The notes: generated by a model not told the origin, from the letters alone. Positions 24,521-36,065 are shown, counted from the first letter of the stretch. The stretch: 64,000 nt of DNA from Todiramphus chloris collaris (GCA_025345505.1 JANVCC010000047.1:7571429-7635428); one strand, 5' to 3'. Translations and numbers: made by a program.

Positions 24521-24738
24521 AGAAGAGTCATTGGTGCCAAAGATGTCCCGCACATCCCGGACTGTGTGCTTGTTCTTCTTCCTCAGTGTCTGAGTGTAGG
24601 TGTTGTACCTCTTCTGTACGGCAGCAGCTTGAGTTCGAGTCAGAGTGGACAGCAGGGCTTGGCCATCCTCCTCTTCAGCTCCCGAGATCAGCGTAGATAA
24701 ACCTACATCTTGCAGCCATTCTGCTTCCAACTCCCCTT
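24521..24738 (-). CDS. ARHGAP40: ARHGAP40-like exon 2: conserved N-terminal block with STLTRTQAAAVQKR and DVRDIF
   Basis: The acceptor is CTCCACAG before 24738 and the donor is TCTTCT/GTAAGT after 24521. The incoming phase 1 is completed to Glu (ADE/GELEAEW) and the exon ends in phase 0. The translation includes EAEWLQDVGLSTLI, an acidic EEED patch, LLSTLTRTQAAAVQKRYN, a basic LRKKNKH stretch and VRDVRDIFG. These are the most recognisable N-terminal signatures of ARHGAP18/28/40. Tyr-rich wording after QKR (RYNTYTQ), where I recall ARHGAP28 as having RVETVSQ, is one reason to favour ARHGAP40. The open frame continues upstream of the acceptor into the intron, but that part is excluded by the clear acceptor and the phase match. 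Confidence 0.9.
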
Positions 24739-25444
24739 CTGTGGAGGAAGAGAAGTTGTTACCAGACCTGGCAAGGGAGGGAGAGGGGACTGGTGGAAGT
24801 GAGTAGGCATGGTGGACCTCTGCCTTAGCCTGTACCTCGAGAAGACTCCACTTCCACTCTTTCTTAGGCCACAAGTGTATGTTAATTTAGTTTTGTCAAC
24901 ATACTGTCACCTTCCATTTGGGCAGTGTCTGTAGAGGAAAGGCTCAGAAGAACAGAAGAGGTGTTTTGAACATTTGCATCAACATACTTGTGTGAAGAAG
25001 GGAGGTGAGTAACTAGCTTGACATACCAAGGTCACTGAAAACTAACCCCTCATTCAAGAGCATAAATCCCCTTGGTTACGATTTATACCACATTGTACCA
25101 GATGAAGCCATTTGGCAGGTGGAAATGAAATTGGTATTCCAATTAAAATAAGCAAAAATACTGGCATATGCCATACAATAATGTATGTGCACACGAAGGA
25201 CGTGATTTGAGATGCCAGAGAGTCAGCTGATAATCAGGCACCTAGTGAAGATGACACACTGGAGGAAGTTTGATGTCCAACTAGTCCAATAGCCTGTTTT
25301 GAACAAGGCAATTAAGAGCCAGAGCTGCTCATTAAAGAGCAAGGGTCAGGTAGGGGTAGGTATCAAATTGGTCAGGTAGAAGCTGCAGAAATAGTTATCC
25401 CTGCAAGCTAGGTATCATCCTCAATTTCAGCAGCCTCCAGTTGC

Positions 25445-25647
25445 GCCAGGGAAGGTTTAGGTTGGACCTGAGGAACAATTTCTTCCTCAACAAGGGCTGT
25501 CAAGGGCTGGCCTAGGCTGCCCAGGGCAGTGGTGAATTCCCCATGATCCCTGGAGGGTTTTCAAAGCCATAGGGATGTGGTGCTGAGGGACATGGGTTAG
25601 TGGTGACCTGGCAGATATTTTCCATCCAAAACAATTCTATGTTTCAA
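25445..25647 (+). mobile_element. CR1 3' end fragment
   Basis: GAAGGTTTAGGTTGGACCTG, CCCCATGATCCCTGGAGGGT and a degraded tail near AACAATTCTATGTTTC. A stretch before the tail, the TGCTGGGTTAA...GGACTTGATGATC part, is deleted. Confidence 0.88.
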
Positions 25648-26052
25648 TATTTAAAGACCACAGAGCATTCTACACCCCAGCATTTTTTCCTGTCTTGATT
25701 AGTGACTGTCTTGAATCCTGTTCAATACCCATTTCTCCACTGGTTCAACACTGCAACTGGTTCCATAGTTCAATTATGAATTGCATGAAAAAGCATTTTC
25801 TTTCCCGGATCTATGGAACTTGGGGGAAGCTTCTGGCATCTTCTCCCAGAGCCACACCTGCAGGCACACCCCCACACACACCAAAACCTTGCCACGCAAA
25901 GCCAATCCAGGGTTGGAGTTTGCTACCTGTTACATTAAAGGAATACCCCCTGTTACTGGAGGACAGGGAGAAACTCCCAATCTACCTTCCCAAAATCATT
26001 TATTAATTTTAAATTTTGCTGTCAGTTCTTTTTTATTTGCCTGCTTTTTTGG

Positions 26053-26202
26053 GGTTGTGGAGTCTCCTTCTCTGGAGACATTTAAAACCCACCTGGACAC
26101 CTTCCTATGTGACCTGCTCTAGGTGGTCCTGCTCTGGCAGGAGAGGTTGGACTCAATGACCTTTTGAGGTCCCCTCCAACCCTTAACATTCTGTGATTCA
26201 TC
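26053..26202 (+). mobile_element. CR1 3' end fragment, third tail type
   Basis: GGTTGTGGAGTCTCCTTCTC, GACCTGCTCTAGGTGGTCCT and TCCCCTCCAACCCTTAACAT, then CTGTGATTC. Its 3' end faces that of the copy starting at 26411. Confidence 0.9.
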
Positions 26203-26410
26203 AATGGGACAACGGTCACAGTCCATCTCTGACTGAAGAAGAGGTGCTACAAATGAACCCGTCAGACAGGAAATGGATTCAGTTGCAGCATGTTCTATGA
26301 AACAACCAGTCAATGCACTTATTGTTCTGGTCCCAGCACTGGTCTTAATGGCAGGTTGGTATTTCCACTCTCATTTTATTACCTCTTTTTGACATCAGAA
26401 TGCAGGCAGA

Positions 26411-26735
26411 TTCATAGAATCACAGAATGTTAGGGGTTGGAAGGGACCTCTGGAGATCATCGAGTCCAACCCCCCTGCCAGAGCAGGGTCACCCAGGGCA
26501 GGTCACACAGGAACAGATCCAGACGGGTCTTGAAAGTCTCCAGAGAAGGAGACTCCACAGCCTCTCTGGGCAGTCTGTTCTGGGCTCTGTCACTCTCACA
26601 GTGAACAAGTTTCTCCTCATGTTGAGGTGGAACTTCCTGTGTTTCACCTTGCTACCATTACCTCTTGCCCTACCACAGGGCACTACTGAAAAGAGACTGG
26701 CCCCTTTAACTTGACAGCCACCCTCACAGTAAAGA
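26411..26735 (-). mobile_element. CR1 3' end, facing the previous copy
   Basis: The reversed tail TTCATAGAATCACAGAATGT is followed by GGAGATCATCGAGTCCAACC and the GGTCACCCAGGGCAGGTCAC block. The similarity fades after about 26735. Confidence 0.9.
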
Positions 26736-27879
26736 ACTTTTTCCTGATGTGTCTTTCTTTGAATTTTGGATCTAGCCTCAAATAACTCGTAACATCCCAG
26801 CCTTGTAACACCAAGTTTTAAAGCAGTTCTGCACATTGCTGCCATACGTAACTACACCCTGGCTTTCTCTTCCTCTACATGTTCAACCCTTGTATTACTT
26901 GTTGCATCTTCTCTGCTTTCTTGACCGTAGCTGTTAACATCAACGCAGTGTGCTGATGTCTTCCCCTTGCATGTGTGGTCTAGCAAAAAGCAGCACTGTG
27001 GTTCCAACAATATTGGTGCTATCACCCTTCGACTTCCTTCTTAAGGATTCTCCATCTCTTCCTCTCCAAGAGGTGACAAATGTTTGGTTTTATTTTACCC
27101 AGAGGACTTCCACATTGATTTTCAGTGTTTTAATCCTCAGCAAGGAGCATTATCCTATTAGGATCTTAAGAGAACTCACTATTACTTCCAAGATTTATAA
27201 TCCCAGACTGAATATATTCCTGAAGTTAGTAACTAGGACAAGCACTGCCTGGTTGTGTGGAGGGTGTGTGCAATCTATACGTGTTTAAAACAACAAAGTG
27301 AAGGTAAATGAAGTGTGGGGGTGTGTTGCATTTTGCCTTGCAGACTCATTTTTAATTCTGGGCAGAGAGAGGGGAAGAAGTCAATGCAATACAACGAGGT
27401 GTAATCAGACACAGGGTAACACGGGACTGCAGCAGAGTTTGCACTGTTGTGAAGATTTAGCTCAGCAGTGATAGAAAAGTTTCTAAGAGTGTGGGAAATG
27501 GGCTCCTGTATTACCTTGTCCTACTAAATCAGCCAGCTTGGTAACTCACAGATAGGTGACATTCCCCTGACTGTGCAGACAAGTCAGGGACACCCAGTTC
27601 ATGCTGGCAATTGTATGAAGAAGATGCTGAGAGGTTCACAATTGTTTTTTGGGGTCTCCAAGGCAGAGAGCATGATTGGACTGGAATTGTCCCAATAACT
27701 CAGACTGGTTAAGGTAGACTGCTTCTCTACCTTCCCATAGCAATAATCATTCAATTTTATGACTCAATCTGGTTTTATTTGAGACCATGGCCTAGAAGTG
27801 AAGTTTGAATTTAAGCTGCCAGACCATAACCCTCCTAGCAGACCACAACTTCTGGTGAATGGAGGTCTTCTTTCATATA

Positions 27880-28354
27880 GAGACAGGGATCTACTGGACA
27901 GAGTCCAGCGGAGGCTACGAGGATGATAAGGGACCTGAGCATCTCCCCCATGAAGAAAGTCTAAGGGAAATGGGGCTGTTTAGTCTTGAGAGGAGAAGAC
28001 TGAGAGGGGACCTTATTAATGTCTATAAATATCTGAAGGGTGGGTGTCAAATGGAAGGGGCCAAGCTCTTTTCTGTAGTGCCCAGCAATAGGACAATGAA
28101 CAATGGGTATAAACTTGAGCATAGAAGATTCCACCTCAACATGAGGAGGAACTTCTTTACTATGTGGGTGACAAAGCCTGGCCCAGGCTGCCCAGAGAGG
28201 TTGTGGAGTCTCCTTCTCTGGAGATCTTCAAGACCCACCTGGATCTGTTCCTGTGTGACCTGCCCTGGGTGATCCTGCTCTAGCAAGGGGGTTGGACTCG
28301 ATGACCTCGTAGAGGTCCCTTCCAACCCCTAACTTCCTATGATTCTGTGATTCT
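27880..28354 (+). mobile_element. CR1 retrotransposon 3' end, about 475 bp
   Basis: It runs from AGAGACAGGGATCTACTGGA through AGTCTTGAGAGGAGAAGACT and AACATGAGGAGGAACTTCTT to CCTATGATTCTGTGATTCTC. It is the same subfamily as the two short copies at 26.0-26.7 kb. Confidence 0.93.
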
Positions 28355-28989
28355 CTTTATGCTTCCAGGAGAGCCCGACTGGGCACTAATGAGTGGGAGG
28401 CATTACCCGTGGAAACAGTACATGGCTGGGGTGAGATAGCTTTGTGTGGGATACTTATCATGGCTGATTACATATTTGGTTGCTTAATAAAGTAGTACTT
28501 ATTCCCCCTTTTCCCTCTTTTTCCTGGTAGCAGAATTAATGACACCCCCTTGCACGTCAAGGTAAGAAAAATACACCGTCATTCATGTTAATAATTGTAT
28601 GGAAAGAACATATCATTGTTTCAAAATCTATCCCTAGATCAGCAGTTACCAGACCAGTGGCTGTGGGCCACAAAAGGGTTGCAGCCGTTACCAGCAGGTC
28701 ATCACCTCCGAAGAAATTCAGTTTCATCCCATAGTAACACCTGGTATTTTGTGTTGCACAATGTAACGGCTTTGCGAGTAGGGTCATAACTGGAAAAAGC
28801 ACAAGAACTGCTGTTCTAATTGTTATCAAATAATCTAAGACCAAGATGTACTGCAACAAGCTAGGGCAGACTGTTGCATGCTTGGCCAAATCCATTAAAA
28901 AAAAGAAGGGGGAGAACATTAAGGTAACAGAATAAGGTGGTAACACCTTTAGCAGAATGAATTTTGAAATGTCTATATCCATATGGGCC

Positions 28990-29310
28990 ATGGGCCTACA
29001 AGAAAGCTGGGGAGGGACATTTTACAAGGGCTTCTAGTGATAGGACCAGGGGTGATGTTTTGAAACTGGAAGACGGGAGATTTAGATTGGAAATAAGAAG
29101 GAAATTCTTCACCCCGAGGGTGGTGAGACACTGGCACAGGTTGCCCAGGGAAGCTGTGGGTGCTCCGTCACTGGATATCTTCAAGACCAGGTTGGATGGG
29201 GCTTTGAGCAACCTGCTCTAGTGGGAGGTGTCCCTGCCCATGGCAGAGGGGTTGGAACTAGATGCTCTTTAAGGCCTCTTCCAACCCAAACCACTCTATG
29301 ATCTATGATA
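28990..29310 (+). mobile_element. CR1 3' end, about 320 bp
   Basis: GGGCCTACAAGAAAGCTGGG, TTACAAGGGCTTCTAGTGAT, AGAAGGAAATTCTTCACCCC and CAACCCAAACCACTCTATGA. This subfamily differs from the 27.9-kb copy. Confidence 0.92.
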
Positions 29311-29860
29311 CTTTCAGACTTACCTCTAATCTCTCTCTGAATTACACCTAAACTGGTCAATCTCAGAGAAACAGGCCATTATCAAATTTCTGGTAGCACC
29401 AAACAATAGCTAACTAAAAACTGCTTCAAGACTTTCCTAACTTCTGCATTATATACTATCAAAAGCCAGAAAATTGTACATTCTGGTATACTAAATTAAT
29501 TTTTTGATTCTTTCATAGGTTTTGGTTTAGTTTATCTAATGGTGGAGGTGAAGTTTTCATTTAGTGCCTCTCTTTTCTGAATTACATTGTATCTGTCCTC
29601 CTGAAGCACAAATAAAAGCAATCCAAAAAAACCCAATTTACTTCAGAAGTTCATTGCCAGCCTCGGTGCATAAAACCAGACTCAATTTTTATTTCTTTCC
29701 AGTGGTGTCTTATACATTGATTGTGATGTTCAGAAGTGGAGCTACAATGACCAGACACCCAGCCGAGTACTTTTGCTCATACTGGGGAACACGAAGAGGG
29801 AGACTAGGGCATGACTAAAGGCAAAGCCAAGGTGGGAAGAAGTCATGACTGTGTACTCAC

Positions 29861-30063
29861 CATCAGCAGGTCTGAACTCCAAGAGCGTTGCTTCTTCAGG
29901 TCCATCCTCACTGCTCTCCTTGATGCTCTCCACTTCACACCAGAAGTCCTCCATGGAGGTGCTGTCCATGGAGGCCTGCGAGTGGGAGCGACTGAACACA
30001 GGAGGAGGTGTGGACTCATTGGAAAGCATCCTGTTAATTCTTCGACAGCGAGAGAGAGACTTT
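29861..30063 (-). CDS. ARHGAP40: ARHGAP40-like exon 1 of the visible set: N-terminal region and possible start codon
   Basis: The acceptor is TTTTCAG before 30063 and the donor is GATG/GTGAGT after 29861. The frame is open throughout. It begins with one base that completes a codon from an unseen upstream exon and ends in phase 1. An in-frame ATG at codon 12 has A at -3 and G at -1, so it is a fair start (protein beginning MLSNES) if the upstream exon is non-coding. The segment is rich in Ser and Pro (PPPVFSRSHSQ), followed by SMEDFWCEVESIK, a motif I recognise from the start of this RhoGAP group, and an acidic stretch. The residues before the ATG (KSLSRCRRINR) could also be coding. No signal peptide or membrane segment is present. 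Confidence 0.75.
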
Positions 30064-30234
30064 CTGAAAAGAGATAGAGATGAAAATAAAAATCCCTACC
30101 ATGGTGACTTGTACCATGCAGACAGAGCACGCAACTTGGACTTCACCAGTGGCTGTAGCAGGGAACAAGATGTTGGAGAGAAAGCTCACAGTTCTGGTGG
30201 TCTTCATGATCTCTGTTATTCATAACAGCTACCA

Positions 30235-30325
30235 CTTAAACCTTATTTTGCAAGTAATAATCTTATTTTGCATTTAATCTAAAACTTATTTTGCATCTAG
30301 TAACTATTTTGCAAGTAATAATTTC
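30235..30325. repeat. Degenerate tandem repeat with TTATTTTGCA core
   Basis: Four copies of a (T/A)ATTTTGCA core lie 18-23 bases apart, two of them followed by AGTAATAAT. It looks like an old minisatellite. Confidence 0.8.
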
Positions 30326-31422
30326 TCTCTTTAATGTCCTTTAGTGTTGTACACCTTAAAGGGGAATTCAGGGGGTGCCATTTCTATTTCTAACAGTGAT
30401 AGCCATCTAATGAGACACTGGAAAAGGATTTTAACTTCTTTGTGCCTCAGTTTGTTGTTCTATCCCTTTCTCTTTTGCTTACTGGCTGAAATGCTCCACT
30501 TCTTTGGGAAAAAATAATCAGACTGGGGACCCCTGAAATACAAACTCATTTTGGATCCACAAAAGAACAAAAAGCTTGAAATAATTTAATTCAGAAGAAT
30601 AATGACCTTTTATTTGAAAACCCTTTAAAAAGTAATTCATTTTTCTGAAATTTCAATAAAAGAAATCTTAAAAAAATAAAAGGCCTTTGAAACAGCATGT
30701 TTAGGCCAAACAGAAGGGTTTGATCACAGGTTCCAAAAAAGAATTATACTAAAAATTAGATTTCAAGTTACAATTCAATACAGTATTCGAATCAAAACAA
30801 AGCAGCTTGTTCCTTGCTCCTTTGTTCTTGCCTTTTCCCACTGTGAATTCTTGCAGCCGAAGACAAGTTATACAAGTTCATTCAAAAACTTATAAAACAC
30901 CCACCACGAAAGTCTTGCCTGACTTTGCTCTTCTGAATTATTATGATACTTTAAACAGCCTTTCTAAGTGTAATTACAGTAGTTACAGTAAACAGTAATA
31001 ATATCCACAACAACATTTGCACAGAGGAGTCAGGAGGTAATGTGATTAAGGCAGAGAACTGAAACTACAGGAATTAATGGAAAATTCTGTCATAAGGTCT
31101 TCTGGCCTTCACTTATCTGAATGAATTTAAATGCAGTTTCCCTTTCTCTTCCTTTCCTTTATGGCATCATCCTGCCAACAGCCCTTTGTTTCAAACCACA
31201 GGCATCACTTCTACTCCACTAAAAAAATAAGATACTTCCTTTTCAGTATTTCCCTCCTTGTCAAAGCTTATGTAGTGGATGTATAAACAACATATTACTT
31301 AGTAAAAGCGACTGCACGTGCTTCATGCCCTTTGCACTATTGCACCATCCCTCACTGGCAAAGGGCTGACTCCTGGAGCCTCCTCGCTTCACCTGGGTGG
31401 TCCCAGGTGATTCCCTCTGGCT

Positions 31423-31900
31423 TAGAATCACAGATTCATTTTGGTTGGGAGAGACCTTTCAGATCATCAAATTCAACCATTAACCCAGCACTGCCAGGGC
31501 ACCACTAACCCATGTCCCTCAGCACCACATCTCCACAGCTTGGAAACCCCTCCAGGGATCACAGGGACTCCACCACTGCCCTAGGCAGCCTGGGACAGCC
31601 CTGGACAACCCTCAAGGAGAAGAAATTGTTCCTCAGGTCCAACCTAAACCTCCCCTGGGACAATTTGAGACCATCTCGTCTTGTCCTGTCACTTGTTCCT
31701 TGGGAGCAGAGTCCAACCCCCCCTGGCTCCAACCTCCAGTCAGGGAGCTGTCGAGAGCCAGAAGGTCTCCCCTCAGCCTTCTCTTCTCCAGGCTGAACAA
31801 CCCCAGGTCCCTCAGCTGCTCCTCACCAGACTTGTGCTCCAAACCCTTCCCAAGCTCCATTGCCCCTCAATGTCCTTCTGGGAGTGAGGGGCCCAAAGTT
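31423..31900 (-). mobile_element. CR1 retrotransposon 3' end, about 480 bp
   Basis: The reversed tail TTAGAATCACAGATTCATTT is followed by CCAGCACTGCCAGGGCACCA, AGCACCACATCTCCACAGCT and the body up to TGTCCTTCTGGGAGTGAGGG. It is the same subfamily as 12087, 43784, 48621 and 56431. Confidence 0.92.
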
Positions 31901-33020
31901 AGGTCTGAGACCAAGGTTGGGGAGCTGTGGTAGAAACATTGGAGCATAACAAAGTCAGCTGTGGACATTATCAGTGCTTTTAAAGGCCAAACACAGGCCT
32001 TTGCCTCTTTTTGAACACAGGGAGGTGTAATATGGATGATTCAGGTGCCAAACCTGCCCTTATGCTTTTGGTGAAGCTGCTGGGAAGCAAAACTTTGTGA
32101 TGAGTGATACACAGCAGAAGAAAATGTGCTACGGTGCTGTGGTGACACACGTCCTCCAAGAAGAAAAGTGCTGTATCCAGTGTTTCTATCCCTTTTTTTT
32201 CCCTCATATGCAGGAAATGATTGTTTGATTTAAACACAGCTCTGAAACCATTACTGTTTTAATCAGAAGAAGCCACGGTCACCAAATCAGAGAAGAATTT
32301 GTGACACAAGTGTGGTTAAAGCTATTTGAGTCCTTTCCACATCCCTCTGGGGAGATGTGTTTCAGCCAGTTTTTGTCTGCAAAACATCAGATGACTGGGG
32401 TACCTGATTAATCATAATTTCTATATGTATCTGGACATGTCAGCCTCTGGTGTGTTATGGATCCACCTCTCTCTCTTCTCTGCGTCAGCAAGAAAAAGAA
32501 AAAGAAAGTCCCACAGGACTTGAATATTGTGACTTAATACTGTACGGAGTGTCCCCAAGTAGAGGGTTTTTTAACCAGCTGAAGCAGAACCTCTGAAAAT
32601 CAGCCAGAAATCCTCATCCCTTCAGCTGGGAGCTGGTGGAGACCGGGGAAATGGGTCCCACCAAACGCTTACTGCTGTGGAAAGCTGCTGTCTTTTGTTT
32701 AAGAGGTGATAGTGAACACAAACAAGGAAAAAGGCAAAACTTCCTGGCACTCCGATGGTGGTTGGGGCTCCTTTTCCCCGTCCTGGTGTCAACTGGTGCG
32801 TGTCCTCCTGCCACAGCCTGGCACTCACCAGCCTCCTTTTCATCTTGGGGAGATAAAAAAGCTGAGACCCCACGCTACTGCCCACCAAGCAATTCATAAC
32901 CCTGCTTAGAATAAACCTTTATAAAAAAGCCCCTATATCTGCTGTATAGCATAGCCCGGAGCTCCCACATCAGCTATCGTAGGAATGAGTGTTGTCACCA
33001 GTCTGGAATCAAAGCCACAG

Positions 33021-33645
33021 AGTCATAGAATCGTAGAATGGTTTCAGTGGGAAGGGACCTTCAAAGGTCATCAAGGTCCAACCCCGCAGGGACATCTGCA
33101 ACTAGAGCAGGTTGCTCAGAGCCCCGGCCAACCACATGTGGAATGGTTTCAGGGATGGGGCAGCGACCACCTCTCTGGGCAGCCTGGGACAGGCTCTCAC
33201 CACCCTCAATGTCAAAACATTTCTTCCTTCTCTCTGGTCTGAATCTCCCTCTTTTAGTTTCAAACCATCACCCCTTGTCCTGTCCCAACAGGCCGTGCTC
33301 AGAGGTCTGTCCCCATCTTTCTGACAAACCCCTTGAAGTTCTGAAAGGCCACCAGAAGGTCTCCCCAGAGCCTTCTCCTCTCCAGGCTGAACCCCCCCAT
33401 CTCTCCCAGCCTGGCCTCCCAGCAGAGGGGTTCCAGCCCTCCCAGCATTGCTGGGGCTCCTCTGGCCCCGCTCCAACAGGTCCCTGTCTCTGCTGTGCTG
33501 AGCACTCCCGAGCTGGCCCCAGCACTGCAGGGGGGTCTCTCTCTCTCTCTCTCTCTCTCCCCAGAGCCCTGGGAGCAGAGGGGCAGGATCCCCCCCTCCC
33601 CTGCTGCCCACGCTGCTGGGGGTGCAGCCCAAGGTATGGCTGGAT
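33021..33645 (-). mobile_element. CR1 retrotransposon, longest uninterrupted copy in the window (about 625 bp)
   Basis: The reversed tail AGTCATAGAATCGTAGAATG leads into the usual body. Beyond the CTGTGCTGAGCACTCC point the copy continues through a (TC)n expansion into the GGCAGGATCCCCCCCTCCCC and GCTGCCCACGCTGCTGGGGG segments that lie further 5' in CR1. The long open frames on both strands here are repeat shadows. Confidence 0.9.
33535..33560. repeat. (TC)n microsatellite inside a CR1 copy
   Basis: About 13 uninterrupted TC units, located where other CR1 copies have ordinary sequence, so the expansion came after insertion. Confidence 0.92.
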
Positions 33646-34697
33646 TCTGTGCTGTGAGTGCATACAATCAAACCCGTGCTGGGACAAGAAGAGGGCTTTT
33701 TCCCTCATAGCATCACTGGCTCCAATCACTTAGTCATGGTCAGGGAATTTAAACATTTCCTGCACTCCCAGCATGAATCTAGACCATGACCCTTGTGCTC
33801 TTCATGCACCACACCAGAGAGTTCCTTGAGCTTTGCCTCCATCAGCACTTCAGCTCGTTGAAACCAAGGCTTTTTATTTCACCATATTAGGAAGAAAGAG
33901 GCTTGGCGGGTTGTTTCTTCTCTCCCCATGGCGAGGATGTTATTTTGTAACATTACCGTACCAAAAAGCTAAATGAAAAACAGACCACGTAGCGTGGCAA
34001 CAACTGCTGTGACAACCAGCTTCACCATAAACATCTACAGTTCCTGGGTAATTAACGTGCATTTACAAGAACATTAAAAGTATGGACTTGATTTGGAAAA
34101 ATCAGATGCACAAAGTCTCCCGAGAACCTCATCTATGAGGTTTGTTATCTCATCCCGGATTAAATCAAGCTGCGTAAAATTCCTGTAACAAGAAAGGTTT
34201 AGGCAGAGGTGCTTTACCCTTAAACAGCCTAATCTTGCTTCCAGGTGGTCTAGAACAAACTTTCTGCTATTATTCTGAGCCTGCCGATTAAAAGCTCTTG
34301 TGTTTGAAAAGACCTCCAGCTTCTGTTCTGACCCATGTACCTGTGGCTTTTGTCCCGGAGGAAGCGCTCTTGCTTTTATGTGACAATGGCAGTTGTCTCC
34401 GTTTCCTCCAACCAAAGCTGCTCCAAAGAGTTTCAGGGAAAATAAATAACTAAATAAATAAAATCCTCCTGAGGAAGCAAAGCACATTCTTCCCTGCTTT
34501 TAATTCATTCTTGAAGGACACTGAATGAGTGTTGACTCAGCAAGCTGCCTGCCTGTCTCAGAAATAGCTCAGCAAGCCCAGGTTGCCTGACACATGGGAC
34601 CTTTCCTAGCAGAAAACCTGTATTCCCCCTACCTTTTTCACCCTCAAGGCTTTCTGCCTTTTTTTTTTTTTTCCTCCCTCCTTCCACACGCGCCCCC

Positions 34698-34865
34698 CCA
34701 GTGTCTGTAGAGAATTTTACAAGATAAAATGTTTTCACTGAGATTAATCTGTTGTTCTTCCAGAAAATTAGAAAACCAGTTTAATTAGGTAACTAGTAAT
34801 CACGAAGCTCATGATTACTTGGTTTCATTTGCTTACAAGCAGTTGTGAGCTTATCTGAAAGCCTG
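34698..34865 (+). repeat. Left arm of a long inverted-repeat pair
   Basis: It begins CCAGTGTCTGTAGAGAA and contains AATCTGTTGTTCTT, AGAAAATTAGAAAACCAGT and AAGCAGTTGTGAGCTTATCT. The reverse complement of 36819-36986 matches it over the whole length at roughly 88 percent by eye, with one 3-base gap. The middle holds a near-palindrome, AGTAATCACGAAGCTCATGA followed by TTACT. A T-rich tract lies just outside both arms. Confidence 0.9.
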
Positions 34866-35282
34866 ACTAAATGAAACACAAGGAGGGATCTTAGATCCTG
34901 GCGCGCTAGATGGAAAACCCTGGGAAGGGAGGACAAACCTTAAAGCACCCAGCAAAAGTTACAGTGACTCCACTGAATAAGCTGAATTTGTTTTCAGGGT
35001 GGAACAAAAAAAAGACACACAGAAACAAACCCAAACTTCTGAAAAACAAAAGAAGTAGAAGGGAGAAGTATACTCCATGGGCAATGTTACCAAAGAACAC
35101 ATCTGTCACTGGATAACGGTCACAGAAGAAACGGTTAAAGAGTGACGATAAGGAGAAAATATGATGATATCATGTAGAAAGCTTTCTGTGGAAGAATTTT
35201 TGCAATGAACTGGGGTATTCCTGTGGGGAACAAGAAGGCTGGTTTAACTGTGTTTTGCTCTGGATTTGCCCTGGTGTACGTT

Positions 35283-35450
35283 CATAGGATCATAAAATGA
35301 TTCAGGTTGGAAAAGATCAAGTCCAACTATTAACCCTACTCTACAAAGTTCAGCCCTAAACCATGTCCCTCAAAACCACATCTAAAAGACCCTTTAAGGT
35401 GGTGACTCAACCACCTCCCTGGGCAGCCCTGTCCCAGTGTTCATAACACT
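35283..35450 (-). mobile_element. CR1 3' fragment inside the inverted-repeat spacer
   Basis: CATAGGATCATAAAATGATT, GATCAAGTCCAACTATTAAC and GACTCAACCACCTCCCTGGG form an old, diverged copy. Confidence 0.82.
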
Positions 35451-36065
35451 GATGGGATGCAACAGCCAAGTAGGCCTCCTAAACCTGTATTTTATATTCT
35501 TTACATCGTGTAGAAGCGTGCTGTTCAGGGTCTGACAGCGCACATCGATTTCAGGCTAGCCATGCCAAATCCAATAAACAGTTCTTATCCTATCCCCAAA
35601 GTGAAGGTTTGTCAAACCTCATGAAGAGCCAGTTCAGTGACACCTAATGATTGCTCATGGTCTGATTAATGATGAAGCCAGGCTTGTGTTTTCAGTTTAA
35701 TCAAGTGATGGGTGGTAAAGAATCCCTAAAACAAACAGGGGCAATAAAGCCATCTTGTAGCTAAAACCAGCACTTAATCCTTGTTTACACAAACAGGACA
35801 TCTTACTCTTCTGGGTCACGATGCTTCATTTCATTCGGCAGGTCCTGAACCTGCTTCACCACAATTAGCCACATTTATAGGAATGGGGAAGATGAGGGAA
35901 GCAAAATATCCTGGTCATTCTAGGACTAAGATACACCTTTTCATACTGCAATCATTCTACAACTACAGCCATTTCATCCAGTCAGGTCAGCAGTGCCTGA
36001 AAAGCACAATAGCGGCAGAGCCAGGATTGTTTCTATGCCCCCAGGTCTGTTTCTGTGTCCAGAGC

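Larger units (their letters stand above)
24739..29860. other. Large intron of the RhoGAP gene
   Basis: It is rich in CR1 (five fragments between 25.4 and 29.3 kb). The non-repeat remainder has no coding evidence. The flanking exon phases match, so no exon is missing here. Confidence 0.7.
3029..30063 (-). other. ARHGAP40: Partial gene: RhoGAP protein of the ARHGAP18/28/40 family (best guess ARHGAP40), ten exons
   Basis: Ten minus-strand exons join into one open frame of about 482 codons, and every intron has GT/AG borders and matching phases. Proteins of this family speed GTP hydrolysis on Rho-type GTPases and so switch off actin-regulating signalling in the cytoplasm. The N-terminal part (residues about 1-277) holds an EDFW-like motif, a STLTRTQAAAVQKR segment and a DVRDIF motif. 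The last part (about 281-482) is most of a RhoGAP domain with the EGILRVPG arginine-finger loop, an LLKMFIRELP motif and APNLF, so catalysis looks intact. Family members are usually about 620-730 residues, so the C-terminus is missing here and should lie left of the window. The choice of ARHGAP40 over its paralogues rests on remembered differences such as RVPGSASRVK and RYQDILWT, not on an alignment. Confidence 0.85.
30064..34697. other. Upstream of the first visible exon; no gene seen
   Basis: Non-coding as far as I can tell. It has a degenerate ten-base repeat cluster near 30.24 kb, two CR1 copies and otherwise unique AT-rich DNA. It may be a 5' intron or promoter-side DNA of the RhoGAP gene. 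No TATA box or CpG island stands out next to 30063. Confidence 0.5.

Noticed and set aside
33038..33733. The longest open frame in the window (231 codons, plus strand) and the overlapping minus frames of 122-189 codons
   Set aside because: They coincide with a CR1 copy and its TC microsatellite. The same texts recur at 2541-3003 and 10601-11098, so they are repeat shadows.
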